DNA of 64,000 nucleotides, taken from positions 1,612,001-1,676,000 of the forward strand of contig JAVTLE010000003.1 of the NCBI GenBank assembly GCA_033439295.1, given 5' to 3'. Below are positions 43,950 to 55,900 of this stretch, piece by piece. Made by a program: the position numbers and the translations under genes. Position 1 is the stretch's first letter. Every line of letters starts with the position of its first letter. The stretch comes from Deuterostichococcus epilithicus. Its lineage: Eukaryota; Chlorophyta; Trebouxiophyceae; Prasiolales; Stichococcaceae. Under the pieces are notes generated by a model. It saw only the letters and a list, made by a program, of their open reading frames with translations, had not been told where the DNA came from and did no database searches.

Positions 43950-46128
43950 ATGATCGCCGCGAGCAGGAGTCTTGCAAAGCACAGAGCGCAGGCCTGCTGT
44001 CAGGTCGCGCTGCAGCATCTGCCGAGCTGCAGGCAGGCTGTCCCATTGGCGCTCGGCCAATCCCTCAACGGCACCCGTCAGCACAGACGCCTCAACATGG
44101 CTGCGACAGCGTCTGCGCAGCATCATAATCCGTGCTTCTCGCTGGCGCGCGACGAAGAGTGGTCAAAGTGCACCATGTCCTCAGAGCAGTGGCTTCGTGA
44201 CGCACCACGAGGTGCAGCCTGCATCAGACCGTAGTATTACAGTTCCCGAGATCCGTGATGCTGACTCGTTGATTCGTACAGAAGATCAACCGAAGCCTGA
44301 ACCCTGCTTCCGTGCACAGGAGCGTACACAACCTCGCGCACGATTGATGGCGACGCCATTTTCGACCTGCAGCATCACATCGACCGGCTGGCCAACTCGG
44401 CGCAGCTGATGCACCAGGACGACTGCAAGGTCAGCCTGTCATCCGACACATGACAGACTCGCAAGATGTTCTTGAGTCGTTATGCAGGACCGCCAGCCGA
44501 CGAGCTCCGTGGCACCGAAACATGGTGCCGGTTGCAGAAAGGCGTGTCCGATGCCCTGGCGTTTGAGGACGCGGCTGCGACAATGCTCAAGTCGGAGCAC
44601 CTGCGGCCGCGCATCATCACGTCCCTGCGGGCCGCTACAAATGGCTTCCGCAAGCTGTGCGCAGACCACGAGGTGACACATGCCGTCCACTCTTGCCTGT
44701 GGATCTTCCACCCCCTGCAGACGGAGACGGACACGTGTTGACATCGCGATGGTGAGCAGTGCTGATGTCGGCACCTCAGGAGGGCGCTGCGAAACAGCAT
44801 ACACATTCTGCATGACCGGTTCTGCTCGGCTGCAGCTGATGGCAGCCTGCTGGCTGGCTGCAGGGCGAGCTGCGCCTCACAACGCTGCTGACGTGGGGCG
44901 TGGACGAGCCGCATGTCCTGACGCACGCGGCGCGGCTGCCGAACGCCCCAGCGCCGCCCATCAAAGTGCAGGTGCCGGTCTGCCTTGTTGCACATATCCA
45001 GCCGTGTACAGCCGTGCAGATGGCTTGCGTCGTGCGAGGCAGCATGGGAAGAGGGCGGCTGTTCAAAGCCTTGTGTGCCCTTTCTCCTCAGAGGAAAGGT
45101 TTGAAAGGTGTGCTGCGGTGTGCCTTAATGTAAGGTATGCAACTGTCGCCGCATCTGCGCAGGTCCGAGGGGTGGCGCGGGAGAACGCAATGGCGAAAGA
45201 TAGCGAGTGGGTGCGGCAGCGCGCAGCCATGCAGGTGCGCACGGCACGGCCCCCCTGCAGCCTTTGCAGCAGCGCTCTGCCACCTTGCCGCATCATGGGG
45301 GCCAGACACAGTAGCCCAATGGCTGAGGATGCAGTAAAACGTAGCAGAGCTTGTGCCGGAAACGCTGCCGTCCAGAGAGCCCTGGGACGTCAACGCGCCA
45401 CTGCTGGTTCTCAACATGGCGAGCATCCAGCAGACGTCAGCCAGATTGTGTTGTCACCCGCAGGATGCAAAGCCCCCAGACGTCAACGAGATCCTGCTGC
45501 TGGACGGCGACGGCGGCGTGCTGGAGGGCATGAGTTCCAATGTGTTCGTAGTCGCCGGCGGCCGAGTCACCACACCGGGGGAGGGCGTCCTTGTTGGCAC
45601 CGTGCGCAACCTCGTGCTGGAGGTGCGCCGCTGAGCCATGCTCTGGCCGAAATGTTCGTGTGAGGACGCTGACTCCCCGGACTGCGAACTGCGTCGCAGC
45701 CGCCTCTGCTGAGCCTACAATCAGGGCTGAAGGTGTCACTGTGATGGCCTGCACAGCCGCCGACGGGGCCATGCATAGCCTTGCTGCGCTGTGCTTGTAC
45801 GCCCTGCGCAATTGTTCGCCCTGCGCAATGGCCCACCAAAAGGTACTAGTCCGACGGCAACATCAGTGTTCCGTATCCGCGCTCTGTTGCGCTCCGCCAG
45901 GTCTGCAAGCGGGAGGGCATTCCGGTTGTGCTCAAGGCGCCCAGAGCGGAGGATGCCGACGCTTGGGATGGCATGTTCATCACCAGCACCTCCAGGCTGG
46001 TGCTGCCAGTGGACAGCCTGGAGCTGCCGGACGGCAGGGTGCTGAAGTTTGGCAGCAACGAGCTGCTACAGAGACTGCAGCAGAAGACAGCGGACGCCGT
46101 TCGGGACCACAGCGAGAAGTTCTTGTAG
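43950..46128 (+). CDS. Class IV PLP aminotransferase (branched-chain aminotransferase / ADC lyase-like)
   Basis: Fold-type IV pyridoxal-phosphate enzyme; members are branched-chain or D-amino-acid aminotransferases and aminodeoxychorismate lyases. Seven phase-consistent exons (43950-44211, 44320-44429, 44538-44672, 44864-44971, 45163-45234, 45464-45622, 45901-46128) give about 357 residues. The N-terminal ~50 residues are rich in Arg, Ser, Ala and Gln, so plastid or mitochondrial import is likely. Then come GAYTTSRTIDGDAIFDLQHH and RLANSAQL (the family start block), RENAMAKDSEWVRQR with the probable PLP lysine at about 217, NEILLLDGDGGVLEGMSSN, FVVAGGRVTTPGEGVLVGTV and WDGMFITSTSRLVLPVD. The last motif matches the plant D-amino-acid-aminotransferase-like group. 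The substrate cannot be told from sequence. Confidence 0.85.
45376..45421 (+). repeat. Decayed copy of the start of aminotransferase exon 6 in the preceding intron
   Basis: AGCCCTGGGACGTCAACGCG and what follows resemble AGCCCCCAGACGTCAACGAG at 45470 on; translated, REPWDVNAPLLVLN against AKPPDVNEILLLDG. It lies about 90 bases upstream of the true exon. Confidence 0.5.
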
Positions 46129-46597
46129 CGAGCGGCGCGAGCTGCTCTCTGTGTGTGGTGACACAGGATGCTCATCAAAGTTGCTGAAGAGTTTTCCAAG
46201 CTGTTGCAGTTGAGCGGACGCATCATGACTGCGGAAACCATGAACAGTAGCAATTCGACTCAGGCCTTGATGCGGCTCTCACATGGCTTAGGTACTTAGC
46301 CTCACACCTCCCTTGTGGCAATGTGCCCTGACTGCTGGAAATCACAGCTTAGTCACTTCAATAGGCGCTGCGAACGACTTTCTGCACATTCCCTCCCCAT
46401 CTCGGTGGCAGCGCCAAGCAGCTGCAGTCTCGGTCTAGGCAGTGGCGGGCTTGGGCGGTGCAGCTGCAGAAGCATGTCGAGTCGGGTCAAGGCCAGGGCG
46501 AGCATTGCGTGCATACCGGCAAGCATGTGAAAAAATGGAAGCAGTGCAACGAGTGTGCACCTGAAAGTGAAACGGCTGCCCTGTTGGGAGAACATGT
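46129..46597. other. Convergent 3' region, no gene seen
   Basis: Lies between the 3' ends of the aminotransferase (plus) and the phosphate translocator (minus). It may contain one last spliced exon of the translocator (see that entry). Confidence 0.4.
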
Positions 46598-49500
46598 TCA
46601 ATGTGTGTTGCTGTCTTGCAAGAGTGACTCACCCTTGTTACGCTTCGAGACCTCTGTGTAGAGATATGTGCCTGCGGCACCATCGAGACACAAAGATCAG
46701 GCCTGTCCTTACGCCGGCGGAGGCACACACAGTCTGGACAGCAGGCACTCGCAAGCAGACGGTGTGATGTTGAAATGTCTACACACGGCATGATGCAGTG
46801 CTGGGGCTGCACGGGCTCAGCATTTGATATTTCCGGGCTTCGAATGACATCATTGTTGCTGTCATATCAGAGGGGCGCCATCTCTAGGATGCGCTTCGCC
46901 AGGATGCGCTTTGCAACAAATCAAGGCAGCAGCCGATTGATGCGCACCGATCAGGGCAATGACGGTTCCAAGCTTGGTCTGGTTGGTCATCCGGTTGCCG
47001 AAGAAGACGACCGAGGTGCCGATGATGCACACGCGCTTGACGACATTGCAGACGCCGTGCGCCACAGGCGTCACCCGAGACAGCGTGTTGAAGGCGAACT
47101 GCACGGCGGATAGGATCGCTGAATCACAGTTGAGCCACCAAAGCGACCAATAGCACCTTGCCATAGCACGGTTCGAGTTGTCGTTCTCATTAGCAGGTCA
47201 GTAGACTTCACAAAATTCGGGGATCTCAAATCAGGGCACCGTGGGGCGCCCAAGCTGGCTCAGGATGGCACGGCCAGCGTGAGAGCTGCGAAAGCTTCTT
47301 GTACGGCGCACAGCTTGTTGCATCCAGCATGATGCCAGCAATGCGCATGGAACACAACGGCAAGCACAGCAGGGCATGTCCTGGAGTGGGGGCAAGCGGG
47401 CAGTAGGAAGACAGCCCTCCTTGAGTGGTGCCTCTTGTGTCCCCACAATGGGGACTGAGGTTCAGGAAACTCAGGAAACTCCTTGGCGTACCTGGTTGTA
47501 CAGGTGGTACAGCAGGCCGACGATGAAGAGGTCCATGTAGAAGTTGGGGTGCGCGCTGCCGAGCGCGTCCACTGCGGCGCCCAGGCGGGGGCCCTGCATG
47601 GCATCACCGGCCGCAGGCTCAGAGGCAGGACGATGACATCCACTCGAAAGCCAGGAGGCCAAGCCAAGCAGGTGTGAGCCTGGGGATAGCTGGGGCAGGA
47701 GCACTCTGCCACACGGCTTAGTGGGTGTTGCCTGATCCTCCACTGCAAGGCGCATCACACCTCCATGATGAGTGCAGCGGGCACGCAGATGAAGACCGAG
47801 ATGAGCGTCGTCCAGGCGTACACCGCAGTGCTGTTCAGGTTCTTGATGTCGCCCATCGCCCTGCAGGACACACATGACGGCACTAGGCGCCAAGATCGAA
47901 GGCGGAAATCGCAATTGGACGATCTCCAGCAGGCAACTGACCCTACAGAAGGGATCTTCTGATCCTCACTTTGACCATTCAGTAGCTGGAATGCTGGCGC
48001 AGCTTGCAGCAACTGACGCAGCAGCATCCCGGAGCAGATGCGGAAGTGGAGCGCGCACTTCTTGCTCAGAACGGCGCGGAAGCCGAATGTGAGGTTGGAG
48101 ATCATAGCGGAAATGAAGCCCATCCAGTTGAAAGACAGCTCGGCGGCAGACGCCATGGCCACTCCCACCTGCGCAGCGGCGTGGCGCCCACTCACAGCAG
48201 GCAGCTGACATGCGCATTGTCTGACACTCTTTGGCGCCTTGTAACGCATTCAACTGACTAGCATCCCTGCTCACGCCTGTGGAGCCGCCACACACGTAAG
48301 GCGGGCGCCTCGGCCAGCTGCGGCGGGCACGGCAGCACTGCGGCCGTGCGACAGCTTCGCTCCCGCCCATCCTCCCCTTCTGCCTGTCGTTGGGGCATTT
48401 CCGCACAGGCAGACAGGCGTGGCGGCAGGAGTGGCGGCGATGCTGCTGCGTCTCACTGCCCGGCCTGACTGTGGCAAGAGGAGGGGCCACAATGTGGCAC
48501 AGGACGGACAAGCACCCACCATGATAGGGACCAGGGTAGCAATGACAGGCGCGGGCGTGACTGTGCCCAGCAGCGCGCGCGAGAGCACCACGTTGAACGC
48601 CGGCTCCAGGGTTTTCACGGTGTGCGTCAGGCTGATAGCCACCGCCGCAAAGGACAGGTTGGCCGCCACGTGCCCGATTGCGTGCATGCTGGCGGGCCAG
48701 AAAATCTGACTGAACTCCTTTTTCGTCAGTGGCTGCGGCAGCAGGACCGGGGCTTCAGCATTGCAGCTCAAGGAGGGCTATGGGTATGAGCAGACGACAG
48801 GTCATGGGCACATACGCAGCAGCATGGCACACGAGGCAGGCAGCCATATGGCTCTCATTTCGGTTCAACAAGATTCATGCAGACAGCCCCCGACAATGAC
48901 GCACCCTGCCGAAGGAGGCCTCCTTGAAGCCCAGGAGGTAGGTGATGCCGCAGTAGGCGGCACCGACCACCACATGAATGGCCGACACCGTCCACGGGAA
49001 GGGGAAGTAGTTGAAGATGGTCTTGTTTCTGAGGTTGAAGCCGATGTTCAGGCCGTACCTGCACGATGGCATTCACTGGGAGACTCGGAGATCTTGTGCA
49101 GTGGCAGCAGCGCTTGGATCCTCAGGCAATAAGACGTCCCAAGTGATGGCAGCATTCTCGGCAGTCTGGCAAAGACCGCATGTGATGAAAGCAACATGCA
49201 CTTTTGCAATGCATGATCGGTCTTGCTCACCAGACGGCGATGAACAGAAGCGTGACGACCTGGGGACCCAGGGTGGCGCCAAACATCTTGGCCGCAGCCC
49301 TGCAACACGTTCGCAAACATCGTTGGCAAATTCGTTGCGGTACAGTCCTGCGGCCCGCGTGTCACACAGCGGCAGCGCCCTCAGGCTCCTTCGGGAAGTG
49401 CACAAGCACCATCTGCGATGATCACAAGCACAGCCAGGCTGGCTTTCGTGGCCGCACTTGTCGAAGGGCGTGTCACCCGGGCCCGGCGGCGTCACGGCAC

Positions 49501-49621
49501 CGGCTGCTGACACGCGCACGGGCTGGGCCACCGGCGCTGGTCGCTGCACGCGGCTGCTGCTGAAGAACAGCGGCTGCTGCGCCGGCCTGCCTGTGAGGGA
49601 GGCGCTTGCCAGGCGCGGCAC
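46598..49621 (-). CDS. TPT: Plastid triose-phosphate/phosphate translocator
   Basis: Inner-envelope antiporter of the plastidic phosphate translocator family (exchanges triose phosphate or related sugar phosphate for Pi). Exons right to left: 49621-49458 (transit-like, [27 protein letters not shown]), 49299-49231, 49058-48905, 48732-48520, 48168-48059, 47860-47761, 47593-47492, 47098-46948, 46671-46598. Phases agree throughout. Family blocks: [113 protein letters not shown] and [13 protein letters not shown]. The STAVYAW and PAALIMEGPRL wording is nearer TPT than GPT or PPT. The start codon is not resolved: no ATG is in frame in the first exon, so another exon lies upstream. The 3' end may read to the TGA at 46598 or splice to an exon starting near 46580. 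Confidence 0.85.
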
Positions 49622-50576
49622 CTGCGGGCAGCACGCCGCAAGGGTTTGAGCGCCCGCAGCGGCATGGGCGCGAGCGTCTGTGCGGCCATTCGCGTGCTCC
49701 AACAGCGTTGAAGAAGATCCGGATGGCACTGGCACATCTGATCTAGGACCCGAAGAGGCTCTGAGCGGGGATGTGCTGATCGTTTCAGATCAGCACACGG
49801 CTGCACAGGCCCGTCAGAGCCCCCTTCCAGCGTACTGCAGCACTCGTGAAACCCTTATCGCTTGTGCTGACCAGTGCACGTGAGCTGGCGCAGTGCAGCC
49901 CCCCATCCTCCGCGCCTAGTGAAGATATTTAGGGTAGAAGTGCCTCACCGCTGCGTGCAGGGAGGCCACCGCCGGCCGCCTCACGGCCGCGGGGCGGACC
50001 GCACAGGCCGGTGCGGCGCTACACCTGAGCGACATGGACGCCTGCATGGTGGCCGGTGTGGGGATGAGCAGGCGTGGGCACGGATGTGATCCGTCCGCAC
50101 AATTTGAGTGTTGTTTCGACGCTTAGAAATAGGTCCCGTGCCCGAGACTACAAGCGCAATGCCAGCGGCAGGAGGTGGCAATGTGACCATGCCAAAATTG
50201 TTTTGGATTTGCATCAGTGATATCACACAGTAGCTAAGAGGTCCTTGTGGCTTGGCGCGGCCGCGCCATGAGCGTCTGCGGACGGAGCGAGCTTTAGGTT
50301 ATTCAGCACCGTTGGCGCTGCCGCATGCTGATGCTGAGGCAGTATGTCCCATGGTCGAGCAACCTGCTGCTTCAGGTGCGTTGAACTGTGCAGCCCAATT
50401 TGAACCTGCTGTCAGGCCGGCCGGTCCGTCGAGGCATGCGCATCGCGGTTTTGCAGACGCAACAGCGTCCCCTGCGCATCGCGGTTGCACAGGCGCACGG
50501 CGTCCCCTGACTCTTACGAAGTAATACTTCGCAGGTCTCACGCCCGTCCAGAGTTCACCTTGTTGCAAGACCAGCG
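49622..50576. other. Divergent region between translocator and VLRF1-like gene
   Basis: Should hold the missing first exons of both genes. I see a 10-bp hairpin (49772-49797) and a ~38-bp tandem duplication (~50440-50511) but cannot place starts. Confidence 0.4.
49772..49797. repeat. 10-bp perfect hairpin with 6-base loop
   Basis: TGTGCTGATC and GATCAGCACA flank GTTTCA, in the region that should contain the translocator promoter or 5' UTR. Confidence 0.6.
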
Positions 50577-51907
50577 TTGACTAGGGCCAGCGCATCGGAC
50601 GGATTTGACAGCTGGCTGGCGGAGAACCCGCTGCCGGCACGGCATGGCAAGCACGGCCATGGGCACGACCGTGTCCCACGCCCACCAGCACCTAATGCGG
50701 GCGCTGCAAACACGAGGGACGCCGGCGGGCGTTTCCACTGGCAGCAGGCGAAGGCGCAGGCGGCGTGGCTGGCCTGCCACCATGATGTGCACTGGTCCGT
50801 TGGACTGAATGGCTACATTTGCACGCCGAAGGAGGGCGGGCCAGCAAGGGCTGCAGGCTGCGAGGCTGCTGCACATCACGGCAGCAACTTGCCGCCGCTG
50901 CCGCCGGCGCGACAGCCGCCGCCATCAAAGCAGCAGCAGCAGCAGCAGCAGCAGCCCAGCACGGATTGGACGGCGCCGACGTATACGGTGTTGCTCACGC
51001 TGCCGCCGGTCATGTGGACGGCCGGGACGGCGCAGCTGCCGCTCGGCCGCTTCCATGGCATCGCGGCGCAGTGCGCCGCTCCGGGCGCACAGCTGATCGC
51101 GCTGCTCAGTGCCGACTCTGCCGCTCTGGCGATCTGCCGCGGCGGCGAGATTTTGCGGCATAAAATCTTGACCGGGTACACAGTCCGCAAGAATCGCAAT
51201 GGCCGTGCGCAGCTCACGTACAAGCGCAGCAGCCCAGGCAGGTGCTCAAGAGCCCGCTTGCTGCCTGCTGACATTCTGTCCATGTCTGCGAACAAGATCC
51301 TCGTGGCTGCTGCCACCTCGGAAGAACAATATGATCTCTACCAACCAGCAGGCGAATTGCACCCAAATGCTAGCAGCTTCATCTGTTGTATGGACATGCA
51401 GGGAGGAACAGCGTCGGGGGCGGCATCAGGATGCAGGAGACGCACCGACTGTTCAACGGCGTTGCAGCACGTCTCACTGACTGGCAGGCCGATGTCAAGG
51501 CCTGCGACGTGTGGGTGTTTTCGGGAGGCGTCCGCGTCTGGAACGAGGTGTTCTCCGCGCTGGGACCCGAGAGCTTCCTGCAGCGGCGCGATGCACGCTG
51601 GTACCGACTGCCAAGAAGGTGCGGTGCGGAGCAGCCGGCGACAGCAACAGGGAATTAGTATGACATGCTGGCCTTGTGTTTGGGCACCTGTTTCCGAGCA
51701 CTGCGGGGCGTCAAGACGCATGAGGCGATTGACCACGTGCACCTGTTGCCTGCGCGCCAATGCAGTTGCTGCCGGTGCAATGCTGCTCGATGTGGACAGG
51801 ACTTGTGGCATGCCTGCAGTGTGCCGCGGCCACGCTTCACCGACGTCAAGCGCGCCCTGGGTCACATCAGCTATGGCACGTTGACGCCACTTGTCAGGGA
51901 GCCATGA
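50577..51907 (+). CDS. VLRF1/Vms1 (ANKZF1)-type release-factor-like protein
   Basis: Exons ?-51241, 51412-51618 and 51820-51907 (TGA) join in phase; about 320 codons from 50577, where the start is only the edge of the open frame (no ATG; an upstream exon is needed). Key stretch: QLIALLSADSAALAICRGGE, LRHKILTGYTVRKNRNGRAQ, VGGGIRMQETHRLFNGVAAR, WVFSGGVRVWNEVF and VPRPRFTDVKRALGHISYGT. This follows the VLRF1 domain of Vms1/ANKZF1, which cleaves peptidyl-tRNA on stalled ribosomes. The catalytic Gln of that family corresponds to the Gln of GRAQ here. A polyglutamine run (CAG repeat, ~50932-50957) precedes the domain. There are no zinc finger or ankyrin segments, so it is shorter than ANKZF1 and more like compact plant or bacterial versions. 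Function is inferred from the domain only. Confidence 0.65.
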
Positions 51908-52982
51908 TGCAGCTGACACGGCGGCAGGCCGCTGATGCACGATCAGCACCTGTGGCAACTTTACAGGACCCAGCATGGCGAGTGCCGCTTCACAGGTTCA
52001 CTTTGCTGCTGCTCACCTGCTCAGCTTTGCTCTTGCCCTGCGCACATACCTCTTACAGAATTAGAATGCTAGAATGCAGGGAACCAAAGCGGGCGAGTTC
52101 TTGCATGCAATACATTCGTCTAGCATCATACAACTTGCACCAAATCGCAGAATTCGGCTTCTGCGCCGCCGCAGGGAGAGCATAGCAAAGCGGCAGCAGC
52201 GGCAGGATGATTTTCGCTTGCTAAACCCGTACATTCCTGCTGACCGACTGATGCTTTGGATCAATTCTGGATCAATTGACTGGCGCTGTCGATGCATTGA
52301 TAGCTGCAAACATGACACGTGCTGTTTCGCAATTGTGTTCCGGCAGGATTCAGCTTTCTGACAAGCTGCAGTCGCCTTTCAGGGATAGTTTTCCAGATAT
52401 GAGACATCATTGCAGGACCATCGAACAAGCCTTTTGCACGGCCTCAGGTTTCAAGCAAGAAATGAATGTGGCACTCCATCACGCGTCCTCTCACTCAAGC
52501 AATCACTCATACCGGCGCTGCGCCTCTCATGAGCACCTCTCATCAAAATCGTTCAGCTACCCAAAAAAACGATGGCAGGCCGGCTGCTGTCAAGACTGGA
52601 GCACGAGCGTGGAAGCCTTGCATACTAAGGCTGCAGGCTGTGCAGCAGGAGTCAAGAAATGTGCATCCGCCTCGGCCCTCACATGACATTGGCGCCCTCA
52701 GCCGCCTGGCCAGAAGCTCGTGGTGTTGTAGCCGGGCCACGCAGCCCAACCGCCCGGGTGCCGCAGCGGCGCCCTGAGGCCCGAGGCATCTCCACCGACG
52801 CCGCGCAGCGCATCCCGCGCATACGGCGCCCACTGCGCGGGGCAGGACGGCCATATCGATCCCTGACAGACATGCAGAGGCAGGAATACTTCCGCCGCCG
52901 CCATTGCTACTGCACAGGGCGCTGCATGCAGAGTGCGGCTGCCGTGTCAGGCAGAGCAGCAGCAGCAGCAGCACAGGGGCGC
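51908..52982. other. Convergent intergenic region, no gene seen
   Basis: 1.1 kb between the 3' ends of the VLRF1-like and ABC1 kinase genes. Contains A/T-richer sequence near 52.1-52.4 kb and a short GCA run near 52.96 kb; no coding chain or RNA gene recognised. Confidence 0.4.
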
Positions 52983-55900
52983 TTAGCGGCTTGATGCGCA
53001 GAGAAGTCCAGCAGCCTTCGACCAGTCTTTAACGACCTTGGAACAATTGAACACATGCAATCTCCACCCCGAGCATGAAGCGGGAGAAAAATCTAGCGCA
53101 CAGCGGACCTGCGACGCCGAGCTGAAGTCCAGGTCCGGGTCCATCGCATTGGCCAGCCCCCGCAGCAGCTGCACCACCCGCAGCACGAAGAACATGTCCG
53201 ACGGAAACTTGTCCACCGGCAGCGCTTTGATGGGGCTGTCCGGGTCGAAGGGGTCAACCCTGCAGAGAAGTCGGTTTCAAATCTCAGAGTGTTTGAAAAG
53301 GAGCAAAGCCATCAAGCTTTATGGATCTCAGCACGCTCCGGAATGGTCAAGGGGCTGTCTGGCCAGCAGGAGCCCGCAACAGCATTCGACAGTCATGGAT
53401 CAGCACGCAGTTGCGGGTGCACGAGCACGGTGCGCCTGCAGACTCTGGGAAACGGAAATAGACAAACAAGGGACCATCAGAGTTGTAACAGCTCGCGATG
53501 CATTACCGCATGAGCCTGATTGCTGAAGCTGCAGGGCACACCTGCCGCGCGTGTCGAACATGCCGTATGCCATCTTGGAACGCAGCTCCTCATCGTCGCG
53601 CGGCGTTACCACCCCCAGCGCCCACATTGCCTGATTGATGGCCTGCTCATTGGGAGCAACATGCATCAATACAGCATGTTTGTGGGTCGGTGCCAGCAAG
53701 GTTGATCGGGGGTGACGCCAGTCGCCACGATTGCACCGCGGTCGAGACGGCACAGCCACTTGCGACTGACTAACACCAAAGCTGACATCAAGCGGCAGTG
53801 ACCTACACAGGATGCAAATCACATCAACGCAAGCACACGGAATCTAACACAAACATTTCGACGAGTCCACTTGACACACCACAAAGAAACTTCTGCCAAA
53901 GCATGCGATGGTAACCCACCGCCTTGTCCTGCTTGTCCAGCGCCACGATGAGCTTGGCAAAGGCGATGCGTGCATCATCCGGCAGCTGCTTCGACTGCCC
54001 ATAGTCAATGAGCCCCACCTTGCCGCCTGCACAGACATGATGCAGTCACGATGTTAATGCCAATCTTGGTGCCAATGTCAGCGCGGTTGTCGCCGCCGAT
54101 CTGGATGCCTTGCCGCCAAGTCTGGCGCACCGAGCTGGGAGACAGGACACCGCGCACGCAGTGCTGAGCAGGCGGTCTCAATGACACCTGCAACGAGGTG
54201 TCATGGGCAGACGTGACCGGGGCACACGTGATCCAAGGGGCACAGTGGTTCATGCATCTCTCTCACCCTTCATAACCAGGATGTTGCCGGGGTGGTTGTC
54301 CGCCTGGAACAGCCCCTCGTACAGCATCATGCGGCCGTAGGCCTCCGACACCGTGCTCAGGATGCGCTTGATGCCCAGCCGCCGCTGCAGCGGCGACAGC
54401 TTCTCGATGCGGTCGCCCAGCCGCGTGATCTGTGCGGCAGAGAGAGTAGGACTCGGAGTTCTGCTTCTCGCTTTCCGTTTCTGACTCTGGCGACATCGGC
54501 CTGCAAACGCCATGCCATAGATGAGTTGCATTCTGTCGCGCCTGGACCGTGCAAGGCAGGCTCTCGATGCGAGCATGAAGGCACATGCAGGGCTGCCCTG
54601 AGCGCTGCGAGCGTCGCTGCAGCAAGCAGGGCTGCAGCAGTGGCGCTGGGGGAGAGTGCGCGCCTGCAGCCCGTCGATGTAGCTCATGACCAGCAGCCGC
54701 TGTGTGGTGAGGCCTGGCACACTGCTGGGCACCATGATGCGGTTCCCCACGCCCTGTGCCTGTGCAGCGAGGGAGCCAAAGCTTCAGCTAGATATTGCCC
54801 GACCTATTGGCACCAGTGCGCGATCGGACATCCCTACCGACCCTACCCATCATCTGCGCTGTGCACAGGATAAGTGAAGGTGAGGAGGCAGAATGAGGGA
54901 CGCTGTGCCGTGGCCTGACTGATCTGGTCTGTAATGCACAGAAGCAGGGAGAAAACAAGTGCCAGAGAAGCTTCTGAATGCGCGCACCCGCAGGTGGCCG
55001 CCGATGGCGTCCATGACTGCGGCCTCCCGTGTGAAGTCGAACTCCATGCGGATCTGCTTGGCCAGCTCGTCGACAGGCGACACCAGGTCGAAGGACAACT
55101 CCGCCTTGGACAGGTACTGCGCCGCCAGCCGGATGTTGCCGAGATCCATCTCCATTGTGCGCAGTGCATCCGGGTATTGCACCTGTGGAGCAGAAGAAAT
55201 TTATCATGATGATGAGTTTTGCAGAATCCTCCCAGTCAGGTGCCGGATGCTGCCCAGACCCATCTCTGTCGTCCATAGCACATCCGATTACTGCACCTTT
55301 GCGATAAACAAGATGTTGTTCACGCCCATTCAAGGCCCCGCATGTGACTCGACCCCCGTCAACAGAAGAATAGGGCCAGACGCGCCCGGTAGCCAGGCGA
55401 GGCTTTGGGGGAACATCGGCGCGGCTGCAGCAATGGCGAGCCAAGACAAGATTGCGCAGCTTGGGGTCTGCAAAGGCAACCATCCTGTGTCAGCATCACG
55501 CCAGCATGTACTGCGTGATACACAGGAGCGCCTTGCAGAGAAGCTGTCAGGGCCCCACCTTGACGGCGACGGTGCCGTCCGGAGCAGCGCCCTCTGCCAG
55601 CCGCGCCTGCGTGGCGGCGGCCGCCGACGGGTGCAGCGCCGCCCAGTAGTCCACCTGCCTCTGCACGTTCTGCCGCTGCCACCACCGGCGCGGCGGCGGC
55701 TTGTGCAGCCGCAATCGCGCTTTGTGCACCTACGGCAGCGGCACGGCAGCTATCGAACGCACCGCAGCAGACCAGGCGGCGCAGCACATGGCGCAGTGCT
55801 TCAGCCAGGCGTGGTTGACAGGCCCCATTGCGAGCACCCCATACGCGCAGCTTAGCGACAACAGGTCGTTGCCGGGACGTGGTGGCTGCAGGGCTGTTGC

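Noticed and set aside
45342-45383. ELVPETLPSREPWD as a coding exon of the aminotransferase
   Set aside because: Skipping it gives a better family match (AMQ-DAKPPDVNE) and the piece looks like a decayed echo of the next exon.
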